Source: Mesorhabditis belari
Taxonomy: Eukaryota; Nematoda; Chromadorea; Rhabditida; Rhabditidae
DNA: 64,000 bases
Reading direction: 5' to 3'
NCBI GenBank assembly: GCA_958450365.1
Contig: CAUEEP010000759.1
Coordinates: 62,001-126,000, forward strand
The notes beneath the pieces were generated by a model. The model was not told the origin of the DNA and ran no database searches. It was given only the letters and a program-made list of their open reading frames with translations. The position numbers and the translations under genes were made by a program. Positions 26,441 through 36,968 of the stretch are shown here, in pieces (within the stretch, counting starts at the first letter, position 1; the number at the start of each line of letters is the position of its first letter).

Positions 26441-26702
26441 CCGTAAATACTGTAATAGTACCCCACCCGCATAATGACGGTGCGGAGTGTTGCGTAGTCT
26501 AGCTTTGAACGAGTTTTTCTCGACACTGGTTTATGCTACAATGCGCGTTTAGATATCAAAAAAGCCCTGAATTTCAGCTATTTTTTATACCAAAAATGCA
26601 TTTTTTGAAAATACGGGTGCTTTGCAAAAAATGAAATACTAAAAAACTTTTGCGACTACGCGACTGTACGAGGGGGGTGGGGTACTATTACAGTATTTAC
26701 GG
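26441..26702. mobile_element. CCGTA-family MITE, 262 bp
   Basis: The ends CCGTAAATACTGTAATAGTA and its inverse are flanked by TA (26439-26440, 26703-26704). Arms continue as CCCCACCC / GGGGTGGGG; the interior carries TGCGGAGTGTTGCGTAGTCT. A close relative with an internal inverted duplication is at 58303-58676. Confidence 0.9.
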
Positions 26703-26730
26703 TATGCCATTTTTAGATTCGGTGAAGGCG

Positions 26731-26996
26731 GGGTAAGCTAATTTCCGCCATTTTAGTTGCGCAACAGGGTCACTTGCGCAACTAGGTCGTTTGCGCAACT
26801 CGCCATAACTTTTTTCTAAGTGGACCAATCTTTATGTTTTTGGTTTCATTTTGTAGATCTCAATACGTGCAACAAAATGAAACCAAACTCATAAAGATTG
26901 GTCGACTTAGAAGAAAGTTATGGCGAGTTGCACAAAAGACCTAGTTGCGCAAATAACCCTGTTGCGCAAATAAAATGGCGGAAATTAGCCTACCCC
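26731..26996. mobile_element. Foldback element, 266 bp, with 9-bp target duplication (MULE-like)
   Basis: The left arm starts GGGTAAGCTAATTTCCGCCA and the right arm is its near-inverse ending TACCCC. The arms cover nearly the whole element and share GTTGCGCAA repeats. It is bracketed by exact copies of GTGAAGGCG at 26722-26730 and 26997-27005. A 9-bp duplication with long arms is typical of Mutator-like elements. Confidence 0.85.
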
Positions 26997-27220
26997 GTGA
27001 AGGCGGAAAAATAGCGAGCATCTTCGACAAGAAAAAGTAGTAAAAAAAAATACAAATGGTCAATCAGAGTTGGTAGGAAAGTGCGTTAAAAAGCGGAAAT
27101 TTGGCGCAAATGATAAGTGGAGCAAAAAATTTGGCGCTTTTGCTAACACCTCAAAGCCAGAGTGCTAGGGATCTTCAGTCTACCAACTGAATATCTTATA
27201 AATAAGTGCATACCTTTTAG

Positions 27221-27595
27221 ATTTGCACATGTTTGAGGATCCATGATTGCACGGATTCCGAGGGCGGAAAACACAAATTCGGTAGGCGAAAGACAGAAAA
27301 CACTTTGAGATTCGATGAATTCCAGGTGAGAAATGGATTCAACGAAAGCACTTCCAATTCACTTGCAAATCCCACGGTGAAACACAAATGATCGGTTGTG
27401 TGATTCCAGAAGTGAGTGGCACTGTCTTTTTAGATCTTTTCTTGGAGAACAAATGAAAATTTAGGGCCAAGTCATTCCGTTGAACTCGAAATTGACCGTC
27501 GGTTTGATGGAATATCAGTGAGTCCCTTTGCTTTCATAAACAGACAAAACTTTCCAAATGAAATCTTTTTTTTCAGCTGTGAGGTGGATCACTGA
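27221..27595 (+). CDS. MIG-18-like fibronectin type I protein (3' exons)
   Basis: Four exons (27221-27281, 27326-27411, 27465-27517, 27577-27595) join in phase to a C-terminal fragment ending CEVDH. Seen: CTDSEGGKHKFGEKW, then HFQFTCKSHG, MIGCVIPEGQVIPL and MEYHCEVDH, that is C...G.....GE.W...F.F.C...G...GC......I..........Y.C. Known: this is the pattern of the abnormal cell migration protein 18-like fibronectin type I domain found in many secreted nematode proteins. MIG-18 acts in the gonadal basement membrane. The frame enters exon 27221 from an upstream exon I could not identify; the stretch upstream is full of MITEs. Confidence applies to the domain; the full gene extent is unknown. Confidence 0.65.
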
Positions 27596-27860
27596 AATTC
27601 TACGGAAAGCCAAAAGACCAAATTTGAGATCAACATTAGAATATGATTGCTCAGAAATGCATTTCATTGTATACTTTACATTGTTTCTTGAATTACTCAA
27701 GTCACCAGCACAAAATTTATAAGTAAATGTTATACGCACTCAAATTGTTTGTATAAGCAAATGTTAAACCCCAAAATATTTATTGAGCTCCCGGAAAAAG
27801 ATTTATTGGCACGAATTGACTGGAGAAGGCCCATAGGGTGGCTATTCTGTGAAACATCCA

Positions 27861-28785
27861 TCATTCCTTGTCAGCGGTCAAGCGACGCTTCTTCTAAAGA
27901 GCTTGATAACATAACAAAGATACAAACAAAAGTGAAACCTCAGACTTTGGTGCGGATTTAGGTGACTTGGCTTTGTCGTCCTTGCGGGAACGGGAACGGG
28001 AACTCTTCACAACACGAGCGGCACGGCGAGTTGAGGCCTAAAACAAAAAAAGTGAGGCCAATAAAAATACTTCAATTGAAAGCGTCAACGTACCGATCTG
28101 GAGCGTCCACGACCGGAACCAGCACTCTTCAAGGCACGACCAGCTCGTTGACCCGAGGTCTAAACAAAAAAAGTTATGCGAATGAAAACTAAGTAACTCA
28201 CCGAGCGTCCGCGCTTTGCTACACGCTTCTTGTTGGAACGGGAGCGGCCCGATGCGGAGCGACCACGAGTTGAACGCGAACGAGAGCGAGAACGAGATGC
28301 GCGCTTGACTTTGGAACGGGTAGCCGTCACCACTGAAGCCGAACGAGAGCTTTGACCACCGGCAGAGGATGGAGAGGTTGCAGAAAGATCCGAGAGACTT
28401 CCAGAATCCTAAATTTCAAGATTAAATGAAAAGAGCGCAATGCGTACCTGAGATCCCGAAGGGCTTGAGGGCACTTGGTTGACCGCATCAGAAGGAAGGG
28501 ATTTCTTAACAAACAATTTAAATAGCGAACCAAACAACGTTAATGAACAAGCAAAGGAAAACACACCTTGTTCACGCGACGTTGACGTCTCTTCTCATCA
28601 CTACGGCGAGCTCGCAAGGCTTCGCGAAGGGCTTGATGATGAGGGCCGGCAAGGTAGTTGAAGATCGAAGCTCTTGGGGCAGCTGGAGTGCGCGAACGAC
28701 CCGAACGAGAACGAATGGAGCCGGCACTTGACACGGAAGAAGGCCTTGAGCGAGCAGCACGACCACGAGAGCGGACAGAAGTCAT
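27861..28785 (-). CDS. Arg/Ser-rich basic protein, possible sperm chromatin or SR-type protein
   Basis: Six exons on the minus strand from ATG at 28785, about 220 residues. The N-terminus is MTSVRSRGRAARSRP, then a compact segment with IFNYLAGPHHQALREAL, then repeated RS/SR dipeptides (SRSRSRSRSTRGRSASGRSR) and basic exons. The last exon follows a CTCTTTAG acceptor and gives KKRRLTADKE then TGA at 27861; reading on from the previous exon instead would add a less natural hydrophobic tail. Most exons begin after TTTAG. There is no RNA-recognition motif, so it is not a classical SR splicing factor. Its composition resembles protamine-like sperm nuclear basic proteins (the SPCH type of C. elegans), but that is inference from composition only. 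Confidence 0.7.
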
Positions 28786-29512
28786 CTCTGAACGATGAAA
28801 GATTAAATGAAGTGCAAACTTATAGGAAGATTAGATTCATAGACTATATTCAATACTTAAAACTTAGGGACCTTAGGAAAAGTAACTTAAGAAACATGTT
28901 AACTAAAAGCATAACAACTCGAATTAAAATAAATCAAAGTAAACAAAATAAAGAAAGAACAAAAAAACCCACTCTTGGTTGAAGCCATTGCAGTTGATCG
29001 GGCGAGAAGATCAAGATGATTTTTCCCAACTTTGCGCTTTCTTTTATTTGATGGTTAAATTCAAATTTGAGTAACTGACAATGTAAATTTTCAAAAATGA
29101 CGGTTAGGTCCAAATTTGAAAGGGAAATTTGAAAAAATTCAAATTTTAAATGAAGAATAGACCGTACCGCACATTTGGTGTTAGGTAAAGTGCGCCCTTT
29201 TGCACTCTTTTCAATTTTCATTTGCGCAGTTTCTTCCCTGCATGTGTTCAACCCCGATTTTGTTAGCCGTTACATCAGTTTCCGCCCATTTGTATTCCTT
29301 ATTTGTTTACGGATAAAATCACTAGAAGTTTTTATCTTGTGTCGCATTGAAAGTTTTCATTTTTTTGGTTTTTGAGTCCACGAAACCCCCAAGTAACCCG
29401 AGCTTTTTTATGCTCTTTTAATTTTCTAAAGTCTAGCCAAAAAATCTATTCTAGTATCGAATTTTTCTTTTGCTCATTTTTGATGTTACTATTACTCTTT
29501 TTTCCATTTTAG

Positions 29513-31445
29513 ATGGCGATGTTTGAAGAAAAAGAGGAAATCTCTGATTCGAGCGCCTCGGATGGTGAACGGGAAATCTTTGATTCGATCGTCTCGGATG
29601 GTGAACATGGCGCTTCATTGTGTGACAAGATTCTGGATGATAACCTGGAGTTGGATGGGTTTGAAGAGGAAATCTCATCAACTGGCATTGTTGAACTGGA
29701 AACTTTGACTTCGCAGGTAAATCCATTTAATCATATTTTCCTCATGCTTTACGGAAATCGCGTGTGGCAACGTGATAGTTTTTGTTTAAAGAACTCTTCT
29801 TAAGATTTCAACTTCTGGAATGGAGACGGCGACAAAAACGTTTAGTGATGACAAAGTCGAGGTTTTGTTAATATAATTTCATGAAAGTACGTTCATATAG
29901 GGATCAAAGTTGAACGAACTGTTTGAAGCTTGAATAAGAAAAGGCTGAAGATCCCACAGGCTCTACTCAAAAGGTTGGTGGTATAGCTCAAAAATTGATC
30001 GATAAACTTTTTTAGAAGCTCTTTGCATTTCCTCGAATGCCACGTCCAGTCAAAGTCAATCCACCATTTGAACCCTTTGAAAATCGTTCACGCGAAGTGG
30101 TGCTTTTTTGGCTTTTTATAACAAATAGTAAAGCCATTTTTTAGAAAGTCGAGGACCCAAACTTGGTTAGTGATTCTTTTGGCCGAATTGTGGAAAAGAA
30201 GTACAGTCGTTGTCATTGGTAGGAAAAAAAAAGATAACTTTCTTTTGACTTTGTTTGTTTTTAGGTACGCAAAAAACACAGGCAACTTTGGAGCCAACTT
30301 TTTGGTAATGGCAGGAGACCGTATTGACACAGGATCCCGATCGCACAGAGTTTTCTCAGTGGCAGATAAGATGAAGATGCTGGTGGCAAAAGTCGGTTGT
30401 TTTGTTGCTATATGCTTTTAACTATCTATGGTTCAGTTCACAAAAGGAGCCGGGGAAGAAATATTTCCAATGAATAAACTATAAAGCTTGAGACCTTGGA
30501 GACTCTAGATATCCAGAAGAACATTTGTGCGGCACTCAATTCTCGCTTAAATCAAGATGGAACTATGGGCAACCACCACCATCAGAGCCAACTGATTGGC
30601 TTGTTCAAGTGATCGTTATTTTGTAAATTTATTTAAGATAAACGACTTTAGTGGGTACCTGAAAAGCTTGAGACCTTGGAGACTCTAGATATCCAGAAGA
30701 ACATTTGTGCGGCACTCAATTCTCGTCTCAAAATGCGTTGGCTGATTGGCGTCGAGCGGGGCTTGGTAATACCGTTTTGCTGTATCTACTGACTTTAATT
30801 TTAGGTTAAAGGTTGTTTGATGGATCGACTGGATCGCGATCTTATCGGAAATGTTTGTCTGAATAATGTTTTCTTAACAACTGTCCCTTTTAGGCCTTCT
30901 CTTATGCTGTGACCCGTGAATTCGTACCTGATTTAGATTTGGATCTGATTTCACTCAAGTTCGCTCATATTTATTTTTAAAAATTGTTGTGGATTAGATT
31001 CCTCATTGTATCAGACGGCGAGGAAACATTTGACAATGAAGGCAAATTCAAGGCTATCATCGAGATTGCGGTCACTTCAAAGACAAATTCAGTGAGTTGA
31101 TTGGCTAAGATTCTGATCTGTTTGAAATTAGATCTATCAACTTTCTTCGGGACGCTGCTTCTATTTGCACGGAGGAATCGTTTGCTGCGAAAACATTGAA
31201 AAGGTTTCCAATCATGCATCTTTTTAACTGATTAACTACAGTTCCGAAAAATCTGGCAAGACGCGGCAATCAATCGAGAAAATACTGAAAGTACTTCGAC
31301 TACGAAAGCTTCAACGTCTGGGTTAGTAATACGAACAATAAGTTAGCGAGCTGTTGCTTTTAGGACAATTTTAACTTTGCTAGCGGGCCTTGTTGGTGGA
31401 TTCGTCGCGGCCAAGTATTTGATTCAAAAGAAAATCGTTTCCTAG
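29513..31445 (+). CDS. Unrecognised acidic protein with C-terminal membrane anchor
   Basis: A chain of about 13 exons starting MAMFEEKEEISDSS directly after a CATTTTAG acceptor and ending at TAG 31443-31445. The N-terminus has two DSxxSDGE repeats. Central exons encode FPRMPRPVKVNPPFEPFE, NFGANFLVMAGDRIDTG, LETLDIQKNICAALNSR and LMDRLDRDLIGN. The final exon encodes TILTLLAGLVGGFVAAKYLI plus QKKIVS, a single hydrophobic span with a short basic end, typical of tail-anchored proteins of ER or mitochondrial outer membrane. No family is recognised. A Bcl-2-like layout was considered because of the tail, but no BH motif could be found. Exon boundaries near 29915-29945 and 30390-30490 are uncertain. 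Confidence 0.65.
30482..30726. repeat. Duplicated exon segment, about 64 bp, two identical copies
   Basis: The segment from AAGCTTGAGACCTTGGAGAC to GTGCGGCACTCAATTCTCG occurs at about 30484-30546 and again at 30664-30726 with no difference. Each copy follows an AAG acceptor-like end. The first copy continues to a stop, the second into the downstream exon chain of the anchored-protein gene. Confidence 0.85.
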
Positions 31446-31704
31446 AGATTTGCAATTTTGTTACCTTGTTGCCTTGTTACCTTGTTGTTGTTACTTTGAT
31501 TCATTTACATAAATTGTTAAGGTCGAGGGATGTATGCTAAATTTATTAGCACGTATTAACAACAACAAATAAAAATAAATTTGTATGTAACTCGTATTAA
31601 CAATGACAAAAGCCTGTGATCAAAATTTCAACGTTAGATAACGTTTCACTTTTTGCTCTTTTTGTTTCGGTATGATGCATTTCGTCTGATTCTCTTTTGC
31701 GTTT

Positions 31705-31962
31705 CTAGTCAAATTTGTAATCATTTTCACTCATTTTCTTTCCAATATTATCATGGAAAGCAGTTCGACGAGTTCGACCAGATTTAGCAAATTCTTCAAG
31801 CTTTCGGTTACTGTATCCACGTTTTTCTTTCTGTCCTCTAACTTTTAATCGACAAGCACCATACAAATTTGTGCACTAACCTTGTTTAGAAGAATCGCGT
31901 TCATATTCTACATATTCAGTTTTGATAATTTCTTCATCGTAGTCCAACAGAATGTCCGACAT
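31705..31962 (-). CDS. Small basic protein, two exons (about 71 aa)
   Basis: Exon 1 (from ATG at 31962) encodes an acidic stretch, MSDILLDYDEEIIKTEYVEY. Exon 2 encodes a basic stretch containing RGYSNRKLEEFAKSGRTRR and ending SENDYKFD, then TAG at 31705. The acceptor choice (GTTAGAG before GGACAG) keeps the frame open to a natural end. An acceptor-like TTTTTCAG lies 5 bases before the ATG, as expected for a trans-spliced message. No family is recognised. Charge segregation suggests a small nucleic-acid- or adaptor-binding protein, but this is a guess. Confidence 0.6.
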
Positions 31963-34487
31963 CTTACCTGAAAAAGTATTTTCAGATTCGAATTTTCATG
32001 GAAAACATGAGAAAGTCAATGAAAGGCGGTCTGATTAGATCTACTTTTGTTTCTTGTCAGAAATATTGCATTCTCGCAAATGCCAAAATTTCGAGCATAG
32101 TGACGCCTTAAGAAAGGCCGTTTTTTGTGCTTTGAAAAGCAGATTCATTGCGGTAACCAGACCAACTATTGTTACATCTGATTAAGCCGCCCAACCAAGG
32201 ACTCTTGATGACTCCGTGAGGCAATACATCAAGAACCGCACTAGTAGGGATATGATGAATGATGAATCGAAGATTCTTCTTGTTTCCTCCTTGGCCAAGT
32301 TGATGGTGTTGGCAGGCGGACTCGACTAGCCCCCAGTTTTGGAGTAAGGTTTCATTCTTTTGTTTCCACCCGTTTTCAAAGTTATGAAAAATCCTTATCT
32401 TTTCTCTCTTTTCATAGTTCTATTCCGCTTTATCATCGCGGAACGGTTTTCCGACTTCACTCCGATCGACGGCGCACCGAGTTTGTTTATTTAATTGTTT
32501 AAAAACAATAGTTTTATCGTTTGCAACGCAAAACGAATTAAAAAATCAAAATTTGTTTTAAAGAACTCTGCTTTATTTATTCTTTATCAACTACTGGAAT
32601 TTGGTTCTGAAAGTGGACAAAATCATGCGCTTCTACAATTCATTGCCTATTCCAGTTTTGTTCTTGCTTATCCAGGTGCTTTTTGTGTACCCAATCAGTA
32701 CGAGAAAACGCTACGGTAGGAAAAAGTTAAAAATTACTTTTGCAAAAAGAAAATTGCTTCTGAAATCAGTTTCCCCGTCAAGAACATTGAATTCTTGATT
32801 TCGGCTCTCAATGATCGCAATTCTGTAAAACGAAATCTTGAGTCGGGGGATTAATTATAGACAAAAGCAGCTGCCATTTTCCTCTTCTTTTCCTACAGGC
32901 AAAGTAAAGAAATTTGTAGGTTTGTGTAGAAATTTTCTCAGAACCGATCTCCCAAAAACTCAATTCCCATAATGAGGGTTTCTCGACGGATAACGGAAAA
33001 AAGGCAATTTAAAACAAAAAAGGGAAAAAGAAAAGCAAGTACGCTATTTTGCCGAGTTTATGCACTCTCAAGAAATTTGTATCTATGAAATTTGCGCTGT
33101 ACTCTGTTTGCTGTACGCTGTTTGCTCAGCGGGTATAAGAGGTGGACCTGTATACAGTGTTCAATGATATCTAATGATCGGTTTGAATGTCTGAGGCTTA
33201 ACCAGAATATCTACCGTAATACCTGTAATAGTAGCGATAAATTTTGTTTTTAATTTTACTTTATTTGGTTTTCAAAAAAGCTCTAGACTTTGATTCACAA
33301 ATTTCACCATCTCCGAGTCCAAATGCGCATTTCCGGTGAAGAATCCGCGAGATAAGTGAGGATTTTTCACCTTGATAATTCAAGGATTAATTTTTCCCAC
33401 TTAAACAGAATTAGCGAATTGATATGTGTAAGATTTTCGAACAACTACTGCTTTATGATTATTTCAGATCAGTTCTTTGAAATATTTTGAAAGATTGATC
33501 AATTTTCTTCAAAGTTTGATCTCTGTATCTGATTTGATAGTTTCCCTTTGACTCTTATACTGTAAGAAACGAACTTTTCTATGAGCTTTACCAACGAACT
33601 TTTGGTGATTCTATAACTAGGAATATTTCGACACTTTCTACAAGAAAGTCGATTAAGTACAAAAAGCGCACTAAGCAAAAAGTCAGACAAAATTGGAGGA
33701 TACTGTAGCTCTGTCTCTATAAGGTTTAGGTCACAATTTCACGATTAAGGCACGATTAAGTGATTAAGGCAAATTTCATTTAATGCTTTCACTTTTCAGA
33801 ATCACCTATTTTAGTAAACATTCAGTGCAAAGAAGAGGACACTAAAAAATAGTGATGTCATCTAGTCACCAATCTTTTTTTTTGACTCAATGTTTAAAAC
33901 TTCCGATCCACTACAGCTATCCATTAAGTAAGACTACATCAAGTAGATAAAAGAACGATTTCGAAGCTTAATCTTCGGATCATTCAGCTCAAGTATTGTG
34001 TTTTTTACCGACTACATAGAACCGATTTTTGAGTAATCCCCTTTGACGTCAAAGTAGAAAATTCTTTGATTTAATCCGAACTGTTTCTCCGATAAACAAA
34101 AATTTGACAAGGGGGGCGGGGGTTTTAACTGAAAAAATCTTAGTTTTTTAGAAAGAAAAATAAATAAACTTTTTAAAGTTACCACAGTAGCAATTGCGCT
34201 TGTTAATCAATAGTTGTGATGCGTTTTCTAAAGCGTAAACTTTCAAAAACTATTCTATCTTGTCTCTAATCTCTAATTTTATTCAATTTATCTACTTTTA
34301 GTCTGATTCTGTGGGTTTAAAAAGGAGATCGAAAGATAAAAAGTGAATAGATTGGAGAAATGAGAGACAAGATGAAAGGTAGGAAGAGAAAGTTGACTTA
34401 GAAAGCCATTTTAGAAAGCCACATTCCATTCATTCCTTTTTAGCATTTCATTGATTCCTTTCATTGATTACGGTACATCTATTAGTA
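31963..34487. other. Intergenic, one possible orphan exon
   Basis: A plus-strand frame at about 32217-32330 (VRQYIKNRTSRDMMNDESKI then LAKLMVLAGGLD and a stop) looks coding-like, but no partner exon was found. At about 33213 a single CCGTAATACCTGTAATAGTA end of the CCGTA family occurs without its partner. The rest is AT-rich and shows nothing further. Confidence 0.4.
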
Positions 34488-34845
34488 CCCTAAAGTCGCG
34501 AGTATAAGTTCTGTTTGGTTTTCGCATGCAAGTTGACGGCTGTCTCCGGTGCGGTGTGTCGAGGGTTCGAACCCCGCTGCAGCATAACTTTTTTGCTTTT
34601 TAAGAACAATAATAGAAGTAAATTTATTGAGGGTTATAGCAATTTTATGCTGTTATTTGTTGCTCCGGGCGTGGCTCGGCGCGTCCGCCCTGCTCCTCTC
34701 CGGTGCTCAGTCTTATGGATCCCTCCCTGGCTTTAGAGTTCCTATTGAGTTCCTTTATAGTTCCTTTATAGTTCCTTTAGAGCCCTTTAAGTGTAAATTA
34801 AGGCAGAACTTATACTCGGATGAACTCATACTCGAGACTTTAGGG
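34488..34845. mobile_element. TA-flanked element, 358 bp, carrying a tRNA-like unit
   Basis: The ends CCCTAAAGTCGCGAGTATAA (continuing GTTCTG) and an inverse with a 10-base internal duplication near the right end are flanked by TA (34486-34487, 34846-34847). The interior is GC-rich compared with its surroundings and contains a tRNA T-arm-like segment followed by T6, then AGTTCCTTTAT repeats. Confidence 0.8.
34530..34592 (+). ncRNA. tRNA-like Pol III unit inside a TA element
   Basis: GAGGGTTCGAACCCCGC is a near-perfect B box and T-arm (4 of 5 stem pairs), and T6 follows 11 bases later. The A box is weak (TGGTTTTCGCATG region). The acceptor stem cannot be closed convincingly. Probably a captured or degenerate tRNA. 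Confidence 0.45.
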
Positions 34846-34849
34846 TACA

Positions 34850-36320
34850 ATTAATTTCCATTAGTATTACGTCACAATAAGATTTTTAGTAAACTAATAC
34901 TAAACGAATACTAATACTAATACTAATACTAATACTAATACTAACACTAAACTACAAATAACCGTTCACGTTTCACTAAACAATTTAAATTAGAATTGAC
35001 GTCTTGTTGTCCAACTTCGGAATTGATTTCTGATCTATTTTTCAAAGTTCATCCTTTTTTTTGTTTGAATAATTTGTTCCCGTCGAAATCCCTTTCATCC
35101 TCAATCTTTGCAAAGATCGAAGTGAAAACTCATTAGTCTCAACAATCTCAACGTCTCAACAATCTCAACTCAAAATTTTCTTTTACTCTAAAGAATATTT
35201 GATGATGTAGACCCCATTAGATGAATTTAAGAACAAAATTGTATGCAAACTCTGGCAATCTTTCTCTATATTTATTGGAGAGAGTGCTTTTCTCAAAAAA
35301 AGTAAAAAAAGAGTAGGATTTTCGAGTAAGAAAAAAGTACCAAAGCTCATTTTCTCATTTTGTTGGAACTTTCTTCTCTCACAAATTCAATTTCCTATCT
35401 CACTTTTGTGCTTTCTTAGTTTATTAGACTTGTTCATCATTTTTGGTCCTTTTCTTTAACTATTTTAGCTTTTAACTATTGAAGCAACTGAAATAAATAG
35501 ATTTTCAAGGAAAAATTAGAGTTTAGAAAATTTTTTTAGCAAAACTAGAATCATAAATTCGAATAGCTTCAAAAAACAAACTCACAATCAATTAAGGTTT
35601 TTAAATTCGATTTAAAAGGAAAGTTTTTGATTTGACTATTAGAATTTACATAAAAGAAATATTCAATATTTTGAGTAACAAGGAAAATCTTGACATAGCA
35701 CATTTTGACATCAAATTTTCTTGCTCGAAAAATCTTTTTTTTTGTAGAATTTCCTCGAGATTTTCTCGTTTTCAAAAGCTGATTTTTAATCGAAATTTCT
35801 TGACTGACTACTGGCTACGAGTCAACTTTTTAAAATAAAAGATACTCAGTAAAGCTTTTTTGTTGCTTAAACTTTTAGAGTTTAAAGCTAGTTTAAAAAA
35901 AGTTTAAATATTCCTATTTTTCCCAGCAGATCTAATCGTCTTTTTGTTGCCTAGGTGAACGAAAATTTGCGCCTCAAAACCTCAAAAGATTTCAAGAAAA
36001 AGCACAACAAGAGATTTTGTTGTTTACTCTGATCTCTAAAATTTTGTCAATCCTATCGCAGAGATCTGCTTGAATGGGGGAAATTTTAGATTAGATGATG
36101 TTTAGTTTAACGGGATCCACTCAAAAGCTAGAACAAGAACTAACAAGGGAATGTCAACAGGGTGTCGTGGCCAAATGACATAAACCGACGTAGAATTTTG
36201 GGCTGATTTCGAATCTGCTTTCAGTTTTTGCAACGCAACACTCTGTCAAAAGTTATAAGCGCTCAAAGTTGGATGGAATCGCAGAAAACAGACACTGAGC
36301 TTATAAGTTGACTTAGCAGA
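34850..36320. other. Intergenic AT-rich sequence
   Basis: Holds a TAATAC tandem repeat at about 34905-34950 and AT-rich unique sequence. No gene supported. Confidence 0.5.
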
Positions 36321-36330
36321 AGGAAAAGAT

Positions 36331-36497
36331 GTCGTGGTGGCCGAGTGGGAGTGGGCTTGAATGCGAGGCCAGAGCCCAAGGGGAGCATAATGTGATGTGG
36401 TTACAAGCAAGATACCATTCTGTCTTCTTCCACTGGTGGCACTGCGAAACAGTAACATCAGAGCCCTAGGGTTCGAGTCCGGGGTTGACTCCTTTTT
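36331..36497 (+). ncRNA. tRNA-like unit split by a dispersed repeat
   Basis: The A-box-like GGTGGCCGAGTGG at about 36338 and the B-box-like GGTTCGAGTCC at about 36471 are followed by T6. The boxes are about 120 bases apart instead of about 40 because a repeat of roughly 97 bp lies between them, bordered by CAGAGCCC on both sides. The outer halves therefore look like one tRNA-like gene interrupted by an insertion (or by an unusually long intron). Confidence 0.5.
36372..36470 (+). repeat. Dispersed repeat, copy 1 (about 97 bp)
   Basis: Contains GGGGAGCATAATGTGATGTG and CTTCTTCCACTGGTGGCACT. A second copy with a few differences lies inverted at 39633-39727. Copy 1 is flanked by CAGAGCCC on both sides, consistent with an 8-bp target duplication. 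Confidence 0.8.
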
Positions 36498-36890
36498 TGC
36501 CTCGTTCAACTTTGAATGGTTTGAGTGTTTTGGCGCTGTTAGATTGTCATCATTGGTTGTATGTACCAGAGGAACGGTTTGCCAAATGTTGTACGATTGT
36601 ACAGCGCACATAGAGAACCCTCAAACTCAAAATTCAATTTGATTTTTGCAATCAATGAAGAAACTAGTGTTTTTCAAAAAGGTACGATTGATAAAAGCTA
36701 TTGTAATTCCAGAGTTTTATAGGGTGAATGACTAAAGTAAGTTTTACTTTAGTCGTTCATCAACATTTACTTTAGTTGTGATTGTTGTTATCCAGTTAAC
36801 TTGTTGTTTTTCTCGTTTATCGGTTTGATTTACTAAAGAGAATCATAAAATAGGTAAAGTCGAAGAAGATTGAACTAAAAAAAGCAAGGA

Positions 36891-36968
36891 AAAACCCAGG
36901 CGCCGGCCTCGAACCCAGCTCATTCGCCTTGTAGCGTGACGGCTTACCGGTCGGCCACGAGCAACTGC
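36891..36968 (-). ncRNA. tRNA-like Pol III unit
   Basis: On the minus strand TGGCCGACCGG (A box) and GGGTTCGAGGCC (B box) are about 45 bases apart and the unit ends in T5. Arm pairing is imperfect, so a tRNA pseudogene or tRNA-derived RNA is more likely than a working tRNA. Confidence 0.5.

Noticed and set aside
29513..31445. CED-9/Bcl-2 identity for the anchored protein
   Set aside because: The tail fits, but no BH1 (NWGR-like), BH2 or BH3 motif was found in the body.
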